Origin: Macrostomum hystrix | Taxonomy: Eukaryota; Platyhelminthes; Macrostomidae | Reading direction: 5' to 3' | DNA: 64,000 nucleotides | Assembly: GCA_950097015.1 (NCBI GenBank) | Contig: CATNEN010000001.1 | Location: 2,220,001 to 2,284,000 of the forward strand | In this document: positions 24,143 to 36,984 of the stretch, piece by piece | Numbering within the stretch: the first letter of the stretch is position 1 | Layout: each line of letters opens with the position of its first letter | Made by a program: the position numbers and the translations under genes | Notes under the pieces: generated by a model | Told to the model about the DNA's origin: nothing | Seen by the model: the letters and a program-made list of their open reading frames with translations, nothing else | Database searches by the model: none

Positions 24143-25600
24143 TCTTTAAATAAACACCATAGTCCTATTTGGTGGGAGAAAAACAACAAAATATTGGTCT
24201 AGCATCGATAAAATAAATTTTATCTGTCTGTCTGTATTTCAGTTTGTATAAATATTTACATTCTATGAGTATATTATCAGTAAACCGTGACTTTATAGCT
24301 CTGCTATATTTACTAAGATTAACTATACAGTAATGCGTTTGCAGAAAGCCGTACAGACATGCATGTAAGTATGCAAAAAATGTCAAACAATAGTAAAAAC
24401 AATATTAATTCCCGAATGGCGAAAATCTTTTGTACAAATTAGCATCAGCATAATGTAGGACTAGATAATTTCTAGACAGTTAGCATTTTAGTCTTTAGTT
24501 GGCTAACCGGATTATTGACGAGCTGCATCCCATAGGGTCAAAACGTGTCGAACAAAACGAAAAAGTCGAGTCACTCGCATAGTTAAGCGACGGGTGTGGA
24601 ATCTGGGGTTTCCCCCAAGTCGTTTTGTTTCTAAAAATAGCAACATTCTAACACCTCCCTTGACTATAACTAATAATACGCGGGGCGTAAATAAGTCAGC
24701 TCTAACTGATAAGAATTAGACGATAATTGCGAGAGCTCCGAGCGCACGTATAATAATAGCTCGCACATAGTTGCACGGGACCAACATTCGCAAACTACTA
24801 CTGACTGAACAGTAAGGTATGCACTGTGTTACTAGAATTTGTGCAAAAAATAGGAAAAAACGAAAAAATGAAAAGACTATCAAGATAAAATAAGAGAATG
24901 AATCAGAAAAATTGCAGGTCCAATAATGAAAAATAGATTTAGGCGCTTCAACTAGTGCGAACTAGTATTACGGATCACGCAGTGCACAGAACATGAGAAA
25001 ATAGTGAAATTTCGCTGATGCCAGCCATCACAGACGCATAGCTGAGTATTATTAAGTGAGTGTATAGTTAGTACAACATAAAAATAATAAAAAGGAACAA
25101 TGACGCATTTTAGAAAAGCACACAATTAGTAAAGAAAAGTGCAATATAAACTACCTATTTACAGTTATCCCACTCAGAATTGGCCAATCCTATTGTAGAT
25201 GAAAGACACACATTAGTATTAGCAAATGTTTATTTAGTTAGTTAATTACAGACACAATCTTTATTAACGTCAGTAGGTATAATGCTTGCTTGATATTGCT
25301 AAATAAGTGATTCTAATTAGTGTCACTAGGTAATAAAAAAACTTGGTCATGACAAGTACAATAGACAGCACGAGGTCTTCTAGCTACAGCTGTAAAGTAA
25401 AACAAAGGAAAAACGGTATTGTCTTTCTATTGTCATAATGTTCAGGACCACGTAAAAGTTAAAAATGTTTTCAGAAAAGCTTAAGAAAGTCACAAGTTTG
25501 AACATTAATAACAGTTTTTAATGTACATAATTACACAATCGATGTTTAAATAGTTAGAAACGTAAAGTTCTAAAAATTTACTTGAATTCTAATAATCTTG
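24143..25600. other. AT-rich spacer, no gene seen
   Basis: No supported gene. A 28-bp segment at 25024-25051 recurs downstream of the next array (see direct repeat). Confidence 0.4.
25024..25051 (+). repeat. Left copy of a 28-bp direct repeat flanking the 17-bp array
   Basis: Begins GCCATCACAGACGCATAGCT and is identical over 28 bp to 29285-29312. The two copies bracket 4.2 kb that includes the whole 17-bp array. Confidence 0.85.
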
Positions 25601-25639
25601 AAATTTTAAGAATCATTGAATTTTAGGAATATTTGAATT

Positions 25640-28600
25640 TTAAGAATCGTGTAATTCTATGAACGTGTAAATCTACAAATGTGTAATTCAAAGAATCGTG
25701 TGATTCCAAGAATCGTGTGATTCTAAGAATCGTGTGATTCAAAGAATCATGTAATTCTAAGAATCGTGTGATTCTAAAATCGTGTAATTCTAAGAATCGT
25801 GTGATTCTAAGAATCGTGTGATTCTAAGAATCGTGTAATTCTAAGAATCGTGTAATTCTAAGAATAGTGTGATTCTAAGAATCGTGTAATTCTAAGAATA
25901 GTGTGATTCTAAGAATCGTGTAATTCTAAGAATCGTGTGATTCTAAGAATCGTGTGATTCCAAGAATCGTGTAATTCTAAGAATCGTGTGATTCCAAGAA
26001 TCGTGTGATTCCAAGAATCGTGTAATTCTAAGAATCGTGTGATTCAAAGAATCGTGTGATTCAAAGAATCGTGTGATTCCAAGAATCGTGTGATTCTAAG
26101 AATCGTGTGATTCAAAGAATCATGTAATTCTAAGAATCGTGTGATTCTAAGAATCGTGTAATTCTAAGAATCGTGTGATTCTAAGAATCGTGTGATTTTA
26201 AGACTTGTGTAATTCTAAGAATCGTGTAATTCTAAGAATAGTGTGATTCTAAGAATCGTGTAATTCTAAGAATCGTGTGATTCAAAGAATCGTGTGATTC
26301 AAAGAATCGTGTGATTCAAAGAATCGTGTGATTCCAAGAATCGTGTAATTCTAAGAATAGTGTAATTCTAAGAATAGTGTAATTCTAAGAATCGTGTGAT
26401 TCTAAGAATCGTGTGATTCCAAGAATCGTGTAATTCTAAGAATCGTGTGATTCAAAGAATCGTGTGATTCTAAGAATCGTGTGATTCTTAGAATCGTGTG
26501 ATTCTAAGAATCGTGTAATTCTAAGAATCGTGTGATTCTAAGAATCGTGTGATTCTAAGAATCGTGTGATTCAAAGAATCGTGTGATTCTAAGAATCGTG
26601 TGATTCAAAGAATCGTGTGATTCAAAGAATCGTGTGATCCTAAGAATCGTGTGATTCAAAGAATCGTGTGATCCTAAGAATCGTGTGATTCTAAGAATCG
26701 TGTGATTCTAAGAATCGTGTGATTTTAAGAATCGTGTGATTCAAAGAATCGTGTGATTCAAAGAATAGTGTGATTCAAAGAATAGTGTGATTCAAAGAAT
26801 CGTGTGATTCAAAGAATCGTGTGATTCAAAGAATCGTGTGATTCTAAGAATCGTGTGATTCTAAGAATCGTGTAATTCTAAGAATCGTGTGATTCAAAGA
26901 ATTGTGTGATTCAAAGAATCGTGTGATTCAAAGAATCGTGTGATTCCAAGAATAGTGTAATTCAAAGAATCGTGTGATTCTAAGAATCGTGTGATTCCAG
27001 GAATCGTACTATTCTAAGAATAGTGTAATTCTAAGAATAGTGTAATTCTAAGAATCGTGTGATTCTAAGAATCGTGTGATTCCAAGAATCGTGTAATTCT
27101 AAGAATCGTGTGATTCTAAGAATCGTGTGATTCTAAGAATCGTGTGATCCTAAGAATCGTGTAATTCTAAGAATCGTGTGATTCTAAGAAGCGTGTGATT
27201 TTAAGACTTGTGTAATTCTAAGATTCGTGTGATTCAAAGAATCGTGTGATTCTAAGAATCGTGTGATTCTAAGAATCGTGTGATTTTAAGAATCGTGTGA
27301 TTCAAAGAATCGTGTGATCCTAAGAATCGTGTGATTCTAAGAATCGTGTGATTCTAAGAATCGTGTGATTTTAAGAATCGTGTGATTCAAAGAATCGTGT
27401 GATTCTAAGAATCGTGTGATTTTAAGACTTGTGTAATTCTAAGAATCGTGTAATTCTAAGAATAGTGTGATTCTAAGAATCGTGTAATTCTAAGAATCGT
27501 GTGATTCAAAGAATCGTGTGATTCAAAGAATCGTGTGATTCAAAGAATCGTGTGATTCCAAGAATCGTGTAATTCTAAGAATAGTGTAATTCTAAGAATA
27601 GTGTAATTCTAAGAATCGTGTGATTCTAAGAATCGTGTGATTCCAAGAATCGTGTAATTCTAAGAATCGTGTGATTCAAAGAATCGTGTGATTCTAAGAA
27701 TCGTGTGATTCTTAGAATCGTGTGATTCTAAGAATCGTGTAATTCTAAGAATCGTGTGATTCTAAGAATCGTGTGATTCTAAGAATCGTGTGATTCAAAG
27801 AATCGTGTGATTCTAAGAATCGTGTGATTCAAAGAATCGTGTGATTCAAAGAATCGTGTGATCCTAAGAATCGTGTGATTCAAAGAATCGTGTGATCCTA
27901 AGAATCGTGTGATTCTAAGAATCGTGTGATTCTAAGAATCGTGTGATTTTAAGAATCGTGTGATTCAAAGAATCGTGTGATTCAAAGAATAGTGTGATTC
28001 AAAGAATAGTGTGATTCAAAGAATCGTGTGATTCAAAGAATCGTGTGATTCAAAGAATCGTGTGATTCTAAGAATCGTGTGATTCTAAGAATCGTGTAAT
28101 TCTAAGAATCGTGTGATTCAAAGAATTGTGTGATTCAAAGAATCGTGTGATTCAAAGAATCGTGTGATTCCAAGAATAGTGTAATTCAAAGAATCGTGTG
28201 ATTCTAAGAATCGTGTGATTCCAGGAATCGTACTATTCTAAGAATAGTGTAATTCTAAGAATAGTGTAATTCTAAGAATCGTGTGATTCTAAGAATCGTG
28301 TGATTCCAAGAATCGTGTAATTCTAAGAATCGTGTGATTCTAAGAATCGTGTGATTCTAAGAATCGTGTGATCCTAAGAATCGTGTAATTCTAAGAATCG
28401 TGTGATTCTAAGAAGCGTGTGATTTTAAGACTTGTGTAATTCTAAGATTCGTGTGATTCAAAGAATCGTGTGATTCTAAGAATCGTGTGATTCTAAGAAT
28501 CGTGTGATTTTAAGAATCGTGTGATTCAAAGAATCGTGTGATCCTAAGAATCGTGTGATTCTAAGAATCGTGTGATTCTAAGAATCGTGTGATTTTAAGA

Positions 28601-29280
28601 ATCGTGTGATTCAAAGAATCGTGTGATTCAAAGAATCGTGTGATTCTAAGAATCGTGTGATTCTAAGAATCGTGTAATTCTAAGAATCGTGTGATTCAAA
28701 GAATTGTGTGATTCAAAGAATCGTGTGATTCAAAGAATCGTGTGATTCCAAGAATAGTGTAATTCAAAGAATCGTGTGATTCTAAGAATCGTGTGATTCA
28801 AAGAATAGTGTGATTCAAAGAATCGTGTGATTCAAAGAATCGTGTGATTCAAAGAATCGTGTGATTCAAAGAATCGTGTGATTCTAAGAATCGTGTAATT
28901 CTAAGAATCGTGTGATTCAAAGAATTGTGTGATTCAAAGAATCGTGTGATTCAAAGAATCGTGTGATTCCAAGAATAGTGTAATTCAAAGAATCGTGTGA
29001 TTCTAAGAATCGTGTGATTCCAGGAATCGTACTATTCTAAGAATAGTGTAATTCTAAGAATAGTGTAATTCTAAGAATCGTGTGATTCTAAGAATCGTGT
29101 GATTCCAAGAATCGTGTAATTCTAAGAATCGTGTGATTCAAAGAATCGTGTGATTCTAAGAATCGTGTGATCCTAAGAATCGTGTAATTCTAAGAATCGT
29201 GTGATTCTAAGAAGCGTGTGATTTTAAGACTTGTGTAATTCTAAGATTCGTGTGAATCTAAGAATTGTGTGATGAATCGT
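25640..29280. repeat. 17-bp tandem repeat, 3.6 kb, with higher-order structure
   Basis: The unit is AAGAATCGTGTGATTCT with TAATTCT, TTCAAAG, TTCCAAG and AATAGTG variants. The diagnostic variant CCAGGAATCGTACTATTC occurs at 26997, 28221 and 29020. The spacings are 1224 bp (72 units) and 799 bp (47 units), so long blocks were duplicated in register. The unit is partly self-complementary (AGAATC...GATTCT), giving a hairpin-capable strand. Confidence 0.95.
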
Positions 29281-29284
29281 GCCT

Positions 29285-29312
29285 GCCATCACAGACGCAT
29301 AGCTGAGTATTA
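29285..29312 (+). repeat. Right copy of the 28-bp direct repeat
   Basis: Identical over 28 bp to 25024-25051; lies just outside the last unit of the 17-bp array, in the RNF11 3' flank. Confidence 0.85.
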
Positions 29313-29517
29313 TAAGAATTGTTCTAAAGAAAGTTTTTGGATTCGAAGAATTTCATACTTAGAAAACTACTGAACCTCCAATTTCAGACACGATAAATGT
29401 CATTGTTTGTCAGTAAATATCAGTTAGCAATTTACATTGTTCTTACCTAAATTGCACTACAGTGTGTAAATTATTATTATTAAAGAATGATAATAAGCAA
29501 TAGATTTTCGCCAACTC

Positions 29518-31733
29518 TTAGTGATTAGAGCCCGAAGTGAAGGTTGTCAGGAGGGCCGCGTCCACCGGCTGGTTGCAGGACGGGCAGGCGAAAGAGCGCA
29601 TCAGCCAATCATCGATGCAGTCCTTGTGATAAGTGTGGGTGCACGGCAAACAGCGGAGTCGATCGCCTTCGGCATAGTCGACCATGCAGATGACGCACCT
29701 GAATGTGACGGCAGGTGGTGGTAGTATTTGGACAGAACTTCTCCAGATTTTCTTGTTTGATTTGCTGTTTATTACTTAAAGTAGAATAGTGCGGTAGGTT
29801 ATATGGACTTCATGGGCAGCCAGTTTATTTAATCAAGAAAAGAGCTGTAAAACACTCTTAGTACATAGCAAAACAACTTACAGCTAAATGAAAAAATGAC
29901 AAAAAACTGGATATTATAATTTCTTTATGCAACAAAATAGCCTGGAATTAATCAGATTCAAGCTAGAAAGTGAATGACGCCTAATTTGGGCAGGTGAGCT
30001 GGAAGCATAATTAGGTAAAGTTGCGGATATTTAGACAGGAACTTTTGCAGTCTGTAGAACCTGCCTGTCCATGAGCCTGTCTGTCGAATCAGTCTGTCTA
30101 TGAGCCTGTCTGTAGAATCTGTCTGTCCATGAGCCTGTCTGTCTGTAGAATCAGTCTGTCTATGAGCCTGTCTGTAGAATCAGTCTGGCTATGAGCCTGT
30201 CTGTAGAATCAGTCTGGCTATGAGCCTGTCTGTAGAATCAGTCTGGCTATGAGCCTGTCTGTAGAATCAGTCTGGCTATGAGCCCGTCTGTAGAATCTGT
30301 CTGTCCATGAGCCTGTCTGTCTGTAGAATCAGTCTGTCTATGAGCCTGTCTGTAGAATCAGTCTGGCTATGAGCCTGTCTGTAGAATCAGTCTGTCTATG
30401 AGCCTGTCTGTCTGTAGAATCAGTCTGTCTATGAGCCTGTCTGTCTGTAGAATCAGTCTGGCTATGAGCCTGTCTGTCTGTAGAATCAGTCTGTCTATGA
30501 GCCTGTCTGTAGAATCAGTCTGTCTATGAGCCTGTCTGTAGAATCAGTCTGTCTATGAGCCTGTCTGTAGTCATGTCAAAGGCCATATTATACTTACTCC
30601 CAGTTCTTGTCTCTCTCGGCGGCCTCAGAAAATAATCGTACAGGCAGGTGGTTAATTAAGCCGATGCGTTTGGCAATTTTAATTTGCTCCTCCTCAGACA
30701 GCTGATCGACTCGACGTCCAACACCTGGCGACAAGTAGTACAGCGGCGGAGCACGCTGCTGCTGGAATTTTATTGTGGCTGATATATGCTTGAGATAAAT
30801 TAGCCAGATAAATCCAAGCTATGTCACTGAGAAGCCAGCTGATAAAAGTGCTCACAGTGACTATTTTTCAAACTAAACGAATCTAAGGATTGCAGGCCAG
30901 GAATAAATGATGAGATGGGGAAGAGAAACTGACGTCACAGCTAGGGTCGGACTAAGCCAAGGGGAGTGTTTTCTGAGATGGGCGCCAGAGAGGTCTATCT
31001 ATCATGCAGCTGGTTAGCAGACCATTATTATCGGATGCAGTTGCATTCTGGACATATATCTACATCTATCTTGCTAGCCTTGAAGAAGAGAAGAATAAAA
31101 ATAGAATTGAAAAAATCGGCCCAGCGAAGGCTCACCCTAGATAGATAATTTACCTGCGTGGCCAGATGCAACGGCAGGTTAATGATAGAGGAAAGCATAG
31201 ACAGAAGGATTTGCAACACGCGCAATGATGAATAGAAACTTGCAGTAACACGAGAGGAACCACAGCTGCATGTCCCTCACTTTTGTAGCGAAATTGCGCT
31301 GTTTGCAACGCATGTCTAGAAACTAAAGTAACTTGTTGCAAACATATTTGAAGATTGTACTGATAAGGATTTAGGCAAACTGTAAAAAACTAAATATATA
31401 ATTGTTGTGGCTAGGAAAGACCAGCGATACTAGCAAAAGAGAGGCCGCGGAGGGTTTGGCTTCGCGCTTGCGGAATATAAAAGTACTTGCATTATTTTTA
31501 GCAGTATACTAGTAGCAATAAAGAAGAGCAAGTAGCATTTAAAAAATCTACACCACAAAAGATTTTCTAAAACTCACAGCAGATTGAGATTCTCCTTGAT
31601 TCGCTTGCACAAGCAAAGCCTCTGCAGTTCCAGGGGAACTCGAATCTAGTGAATCCTGGTCAGGAATCAAGTCTAAGTCACTGTCTCGGCGATTTTGATT
31701 AAAAGAAAAACAAGCTCTAATTATATTCCCCAT
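29518..31733 (-). CDS. RNF11: RNF11-like RING-H2 E3 ubiquitin ligase, 3 exons
   Basis: Exon 1 is 31733..31578 (donor GTGAGT), exon 2 30761..30598 (donor GTAAGT) and exon 3 29698..29518 (acceptor CACATTCAG), giving 166 aa (human 154). The GA/G codon split restores Glu before the first RING Cys, as in RNF11. MGN at the N-terminus gives Gly2 for N-myristoylation. PPLY (57-60) is a PY motif for NEDD4-family WW domains. The block SEEEQIKIAKRIGLINHLP is nearly identical to vertebrate RNF11. RING-H2 ligands are Cys108, 111, 126, His128, His131, Cys134, 145 and 148, and CIDDWLMRSF is conserved. The protein is expected on endosomal membranes, modulating HECT ligases and, in vertebrates, A20-type complexes. 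It is head-to-head with SMARCB1; intron 2 carries a minisatellite. Confidence 0.95.
30055..30571. repeat. About 24-29 bp minisatellite in RNF11 intron 2
   Basis: The unit contains CCTGTCTGTAGAATCAGTCT and CTATGAG, with one or two CTGT copies giving length variants. On the gene strand it starts only about 27 nt after the exon-2 donor at 30597. Confidence 0.93.
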
Positions 31734-32306
31734 TAAATTTGAGATTTAGTCACAAAAGCTCTCAGAAAAATAATGAGACTTAAAAAACCAGTCTAACAAA
31801 CGATTTGGGAGAAAGATATTTAATGAAACGCATTCGAATATTTATCAAAAAAGTGAATGTTAAATCAGAGCACAAAATCAGCTGATATTTGTGTAAGCAA
31901 TCTGGTAATAAGTAATACATAAGGGCGTAAATTACTGAGCTTAAATGTAAAAAAGTCAAATAGCTAAAAGAGAACTTTGACCTAAAATGATGTGGAGCAG
32001 TTTTATTTGTTATTGCGACTGCTTTTCTTTTTTACATATTTAAAAAGATAGGAAAACTTACTGTTAGTCATATATTTCGCAATACGTAAATAAATATCCC
32101 TTATTTATTAGGCCTGGCTAGTGGCAGTTACTGTGTAGACGCGGCCTTGCTAGCATTGTTAAAATCAGCAACTTTTTCTATCTACAAGATATAAAAATTT
32201 GAAGCATACGAATAGGAAACTACATTGTTTTCTCAAGGTTAACCTGCTAGCTGCTTCCAACTCGTTTCTATTTATCAGTATTTAATAACCAACCAGCGTT
32301 TATGAA
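31734..32306. promoter_or_regulatory. Presumed shared promoter between RNF11 and SMARCB1
   Basis: The two start codons are 573 bp apart and point away from each other, so both promoters must lie here unless transcription starts inside a neighbour. The stretch is AT-rich, without an obvious TATA box at a fixed distance or a CpG-rich core. An acceptor-like TTTATCAG ends at 32278, 28 nt before the SMARCB1 ATG. Confidence 0.5.
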
Positions 32307-35300
32307 ATGCAGACTTATGGTGTCAAACCTGAACCAGTCGAGCTGGATGATTCAGGAGAACAGTTTTATCTTGCTTCTGAGGTATGTTCCTGATTCTATC
32401 GGCATCACTGTGTTAAATGCATGCTTTCTTACTGATATGTTAATGTAACTATGCTGTGTCCTTGTATCAAAGCAAATGTATATATTTTCGTTTTTATATC
32501 ATAAAAGTGCAGTTCTAATAAGTGTACCTATATAAATTGCTAGCTATGCTCTAGCCTCAAAACACAATACACAATGACCTTGTATATTGAGTTAGGGTAA
32601 TGTATCATCAACCAAACAAGAATGTGTATTTTTTAGGCCTACTTCAAACCTAAGCTACAGATTTTCTATTTAAGATATTATTATAAATCAAAAGCTAAGT
32701 TATAGAAAACAGTTACATCTTTCTAAAAAGTATCTGATTTTGCTATTTTGTCAAATAGAAAAAAGCTATTCCTGCTTTTCATCTAAAACCGAGCAATGAT
32801 TTTCATGTATCTTCAAACCAAATGGAGAACTTGATGTTTGGTTTTACAATTTGAGTGAGTGGTTTAATATTATTTTAACGAGTGAACTATCATGAATTAT
32901 GTCATTTGAAAGCATTTTTTGTGCTCTATAAATAACTGCATTTATGGTCATTTAATTGGTAAGCAACTACATACAATCTTCATCTAAAGTACATACTGAA
33001 AAAATGTTGTCAAAAGTATGCTTTTGCAAAAAAAATTCTACTGAAAGATCAATATCTTTCCTCTTAATGCTTCATTGCACTGCACATCATGCCTCAGCTT
33101 GTAGATAATTTCTTTGACTTTCAAGTTAGTTGTTCTGTGAAACACAATAGCTTGTTTCTGTCTTGCACGAGACCAAGGAAGGAGTCAAAATTCTTGTTCA
33201 GTTTTGAAGATACACTGTTCGGTTGATGATAGATTACCCTAAAGAATGTAAAGATTGACAATATTTGTCCAAATTTTTAGAAATACTGACCATTGAGAAC
33301 TTTTAGCTATTCATATTCATATATGTTTTTTGGGGTTGATCCAAATATTTCCATAGTTGGAATCATGTTAGGTGCACACCAGAACAAAATCATAGAGTTT
33401 ATTTGCATGTCAATGCAAAGCAGATACATTATACAAATTTTATATTCCATGATACATTGCTTAAGGCATTCAACAGATACATTTCTTTGAACTGGCTATA
33501 TGAATTCTGAATATAAAGTCTATATTTTTGCATATTCTGTGCATCATTACATTTTGTATGTGCTATGTCTACGCCGTAGCACTCAGCACTGTACAGCAGA
33601 CTCATGCATTGCTATGCATGCCATTGCCAGCCCATGACAGACAATTGCTTTTGCATGCCAATGAAAGCCAACTTTTCAAATGCATGTCAGAGAATTCTGG
33701 AGTGTTCTACATGATTTTGACTATGGAAATAATGAATGTTAAATGTAAGAAAAATATGTGCTATGCCAAATTACAATGCAGGAGGCATGTCAAATGGTCC
33801 TAGAATGATCCTGAGACCTACATTAGTACTTACATGGATATATGGGTACTTTGACTACTTGGTTCAATAAGCCATAAGACCTGCTAAGCTAAGCTTAACT
33901 AGTGTTTACCACTAACATGTGCAGCTTACCTTTGGTAATAAATTTGATCCAAACTGCTAAACCATGTACCTTTTGAGTGTCTTGAGATGTTTACTCAATC
34001 ATAAGAGAACTGCTCTTCATTAGTTTAAAGAGCTTGGGTTGGAAAAAAATGATCTTGAACATAATAGCAGCTCCTTCATGACAATCATAGCAAGTATACA
34101 AGTATGCATTGTATATATTATTGTATGTGTTAGCATTCTTGCTTCAGAATAGACAGAAACAATAGTGTATGTATGCATTGTATAAAAACTATCAACCAAA
34201 TTGTGATCAAATCTGTGTTCTATAAGGCACTGCTAATGCCATGGTAAAACAAATTAAAAGTTTGCTGTAGATTTATCTTTTAGCAACTTTTAGCAACTTT
34301 TTTATGATACCAATTTTTTTTATTCTGTGTACTAAGCTGGCATATATTTTTTTCTGGTAGAAAATTTGGTACAGTTGGTCGGTAATACTTATTTTCAACG
34401 GTTATTAAAATATTTTTTTTGTTATGTTTAATTTGTTCTTATTTCTGGGGCACAAGTAAATTGAAATTCAAGTTTATATAAATTTTCAACAACAATGAAT
34501 TAGAAATATAAGTTGAGATAGCATATCAAAATATGTAATATATGTTTTTGTTATCTGTGATGCCAATTAAGGTGTTTTAATATTAATCAGAATTTTAATT
34601 AATTAAAATTATAATTTATGCTTAACCTGATAAATGCAAAAATGCCTGCATCATAAATCTATATCTTCAGTAATGCAAATTAAATATGCATTTTTTCTGG
34701 TTTAGCAATTAAATCCACATGGTTGTTGTAAATGTGGCAGGAAAGGAAATGGTACCCATTCTGCTACAGATTTAGCAGTACAAATTTTTCATTTTCAAGT
34801 GGAATCATAAATTATGAACTTGTTACATGGAAGAGTCAATGATCATATTGTACTCGAATATGTGGTCACTATGAAAGTTGTACTTGCAAGTTTCAGTTTT
34901 ATCTGCATGTATAATTCTACCATCTGCACATGTGTCGGACAGAAATTCTCTTGTATTAAAAAGTAAGTATTTGTCTGGAATCAAATTACAAATATACTAA
35001 TTATCAGTTCTGTTCCTATTCCCATAACAGATTGGCAGCTACCTTCGTCTATTCCGTGGCACCATATTCAAACGTTATCCGGGCCTATGGCGCAAGGTGG
35101 TCACTCCGGAGCAGCGCAAACGCCTAGTTTCTATGGGCCGATCCACTCCAGTGACGTCGGCACACGCGATCCTAGTGCGAGCGTCCGAAATAGACGAATT
35201 TTTGTCTGGGCGCGCTGATAAATTTCGTCCTGAAGGCTGTCGCGATACTACTATCGACACAGTCGGCAGCAGTAGTGCCACCGCAGTTGTAGTTGGTAAT

Positions 35301-36779
35301 ATGACTAGAAGTGCGTCAAGTGCCGCGGCTTCGTCTGTGCCTAGCACCAGCTTTCACCTAGACGCTGTGCCCTGTCCAACACCGATCAATCGTAATAGAC
35401 TCGGTCGCGGTCCCGGGTCTAAGATACACACGTTTCCTTTGTGCTACGATGACAGCGACCCGCAAGCTATGCAGGATAATGCTAGACAGCCGCTCTGCTT
35501 GGTACCGATTCGTTTGGATATGGAGTTTGATGGCGTGAAATTGCGCGACTGTTTCACCTGGAATAAATACGAACAGTTGATTAGTCTGGAACAGTTCGCC
35601 GAGATTCTGTGCGACGATCTAGATTTGAATCCGTTGACTTTCGCGCCGGCAATCGCCCAGGTTGGTTTTCGAAATTCCGGTTTTCTAGTATACTGGATTA
35701 AGTTAAGTTGTACTAGTAGTTCTGCCCCATGATCAAAACAATTTTTTTCTTTTTAGTTCCTTTGCCACTTGAGGCTCACACCAAATACAGAACCTATGTG
35801 ATTTTTTGTCCTAAATGACTAGATTTGAATAAGAACCAGCAGATCTAGCCCCAGCCATGCGTGTAGCAAAAACGTAAATTAGAAATAGAATTAAAAGTAT
35901 GTTTGCGAAAATTGTCTACTACTCGTGATTCGGTAAACTCTTGCTTGTCAAAAATATATTACTAAAGAAACAGCAGATTTTTATTTTAAATGGCAAATTA
36001 TTTATTATGGCCATAGAACATTATTGGTGACAGTAGACCCACAGCCAGCTGACTCTTGAGCACACTCACACGCATATACCATACCATGCACACGCTCACA
36101 CAGGTGTGTACATATGCACTGACTTTCTCGTCGTCAGACAGTGTACACTTCACTGTGCCTCGCAGGTTGGCCCTTAAATGTGGCGTTGCCGCGGAATCGA
36201 GTTCAGGGACCTCGATTGACCGCTCTGCCATTCAAGCCCCAAATTTTTAGTATATTGGACTAGCGATTCAGCGCCCCCTCGGCGCAGATGCTCTCTCTCT
36301 TCTAACACAGAGCACTCCTTTTTCTCTCGCAGACAATGCGACAGCAGATCGACGCCCACCCGTCTGAGGAGACACTTAGCGGCAGCGGCGGTCATCAACA
36401 AGATGCTCGCGTAGTGATTCGTCTAAACATTCACGTTGGCAACATCTCTCTAGTGGATCAGTTTGAATGGGATATCAGCGAGTCGGCTAATTCACCTGAG
36501 GATTTCGCTTTGAAATTGTGCGCCGAACTAGGCCTTGGCGGCGAATTTGTCACCGCCATCGCTTATAGTATTCGCGGCCAAATAGCCTGGCACCAGAGAT
36601 TGTACAGCTTCACCGAGTCGCCTCTGCCATCGCTGGAGGCTGTGTTTCGCAATCCGTCTGAAGCCGATCAATGGTGCCCGAATGTTGAAACTCTGACCGA
36701 CGCCGAGATGGAAAAGAAGATTCGCGATCAGGATAGGAATACTAGGCGAATGCGACGGCTAGCTAACAATGCCTGGTAA
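32307..36779 (+). CDS. SMARCB1: SMARCB1 (SNF5/INI1) core subunit of the SWI/SNF (BAF) complex, 3 exons
   Basis: Exon 1 is 32307..32381 (donor GTATGT), exon 2 35031..35660 (donor GTTGGT, weak) and exon 3 36333..36779, all phase 0, giving 383 aa (human 385). A TAA lies in frame 21 nt upstream of the ATG. The winged-helix N-terminus includes FYLASE joined to [10 protein letters not shown] and [10 protein letters not shown]. The first SNF5 repeat (about 182-240) contains [11 protein letters not shown] and [13 protein letters not shown]. The second (about 262-330) contains [18 protein letters not shown] and AYSIRGQ. The C-terminal helix [18 protein letters not shown] is the nucleosome acidic-patch contact known from human SMARCB1. 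The linker near residues 95-130 is Ser/Ala-rich and diverged. Intron 1 (2.6 kb) is AT-rich, with no gene in it. Intron 2 carries a SINE-2. Confidence 0.97.
36010..36240 (-). mobile_element. SINE family 2 copy in SMARCB1 intron 2
   Basis: Read on minus: tRNA-like head with ATGGCAGAGCGGTCAAT and CTGAACTCGATTCC, then AGTGTACACTGTCTGACGA, TGTACACACCTGTGTGAGCG and GTGGGTCTACTGTCACC. Antisense to SMARCB1. Confidence 0.85.
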
Positions 36780-36797
36780 TAGGGCGAGTCTGTAAAC

Positions 36798-36803
36798 AAT
36801 AAA
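36798..36803 (+). other. SMARCB1 poly(A) signal
   Basis: Canonical AATAAA 18 nt after the TAA stop, followed by a T-rich stretch. This implies a very short 3' UTR. Confidence 0.75.
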
Positions 36804-36984
36804 TACATTTTAATTCATCTTGGTAAATGTTGTCATTTTTTAATAATTTTGTTTAATTTTAAAGTCCCACTTAGTTTGAAGCTAAATCTGCCCACTTGCC
36901 TGTCTGTGTCCAATTCTCTAAGTTTCTAATTCTAAAGTTAGTCTTTAATTATCCGTCTCTACCCAACTGTCTCTACTCTCTACC

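Noticed and set aside
29521-29724. 67-residue plus-strand frame
   Set aside because: Complement of RNF11 exon 3, whose minus-strand reading has all eight RING-H2 ligands.
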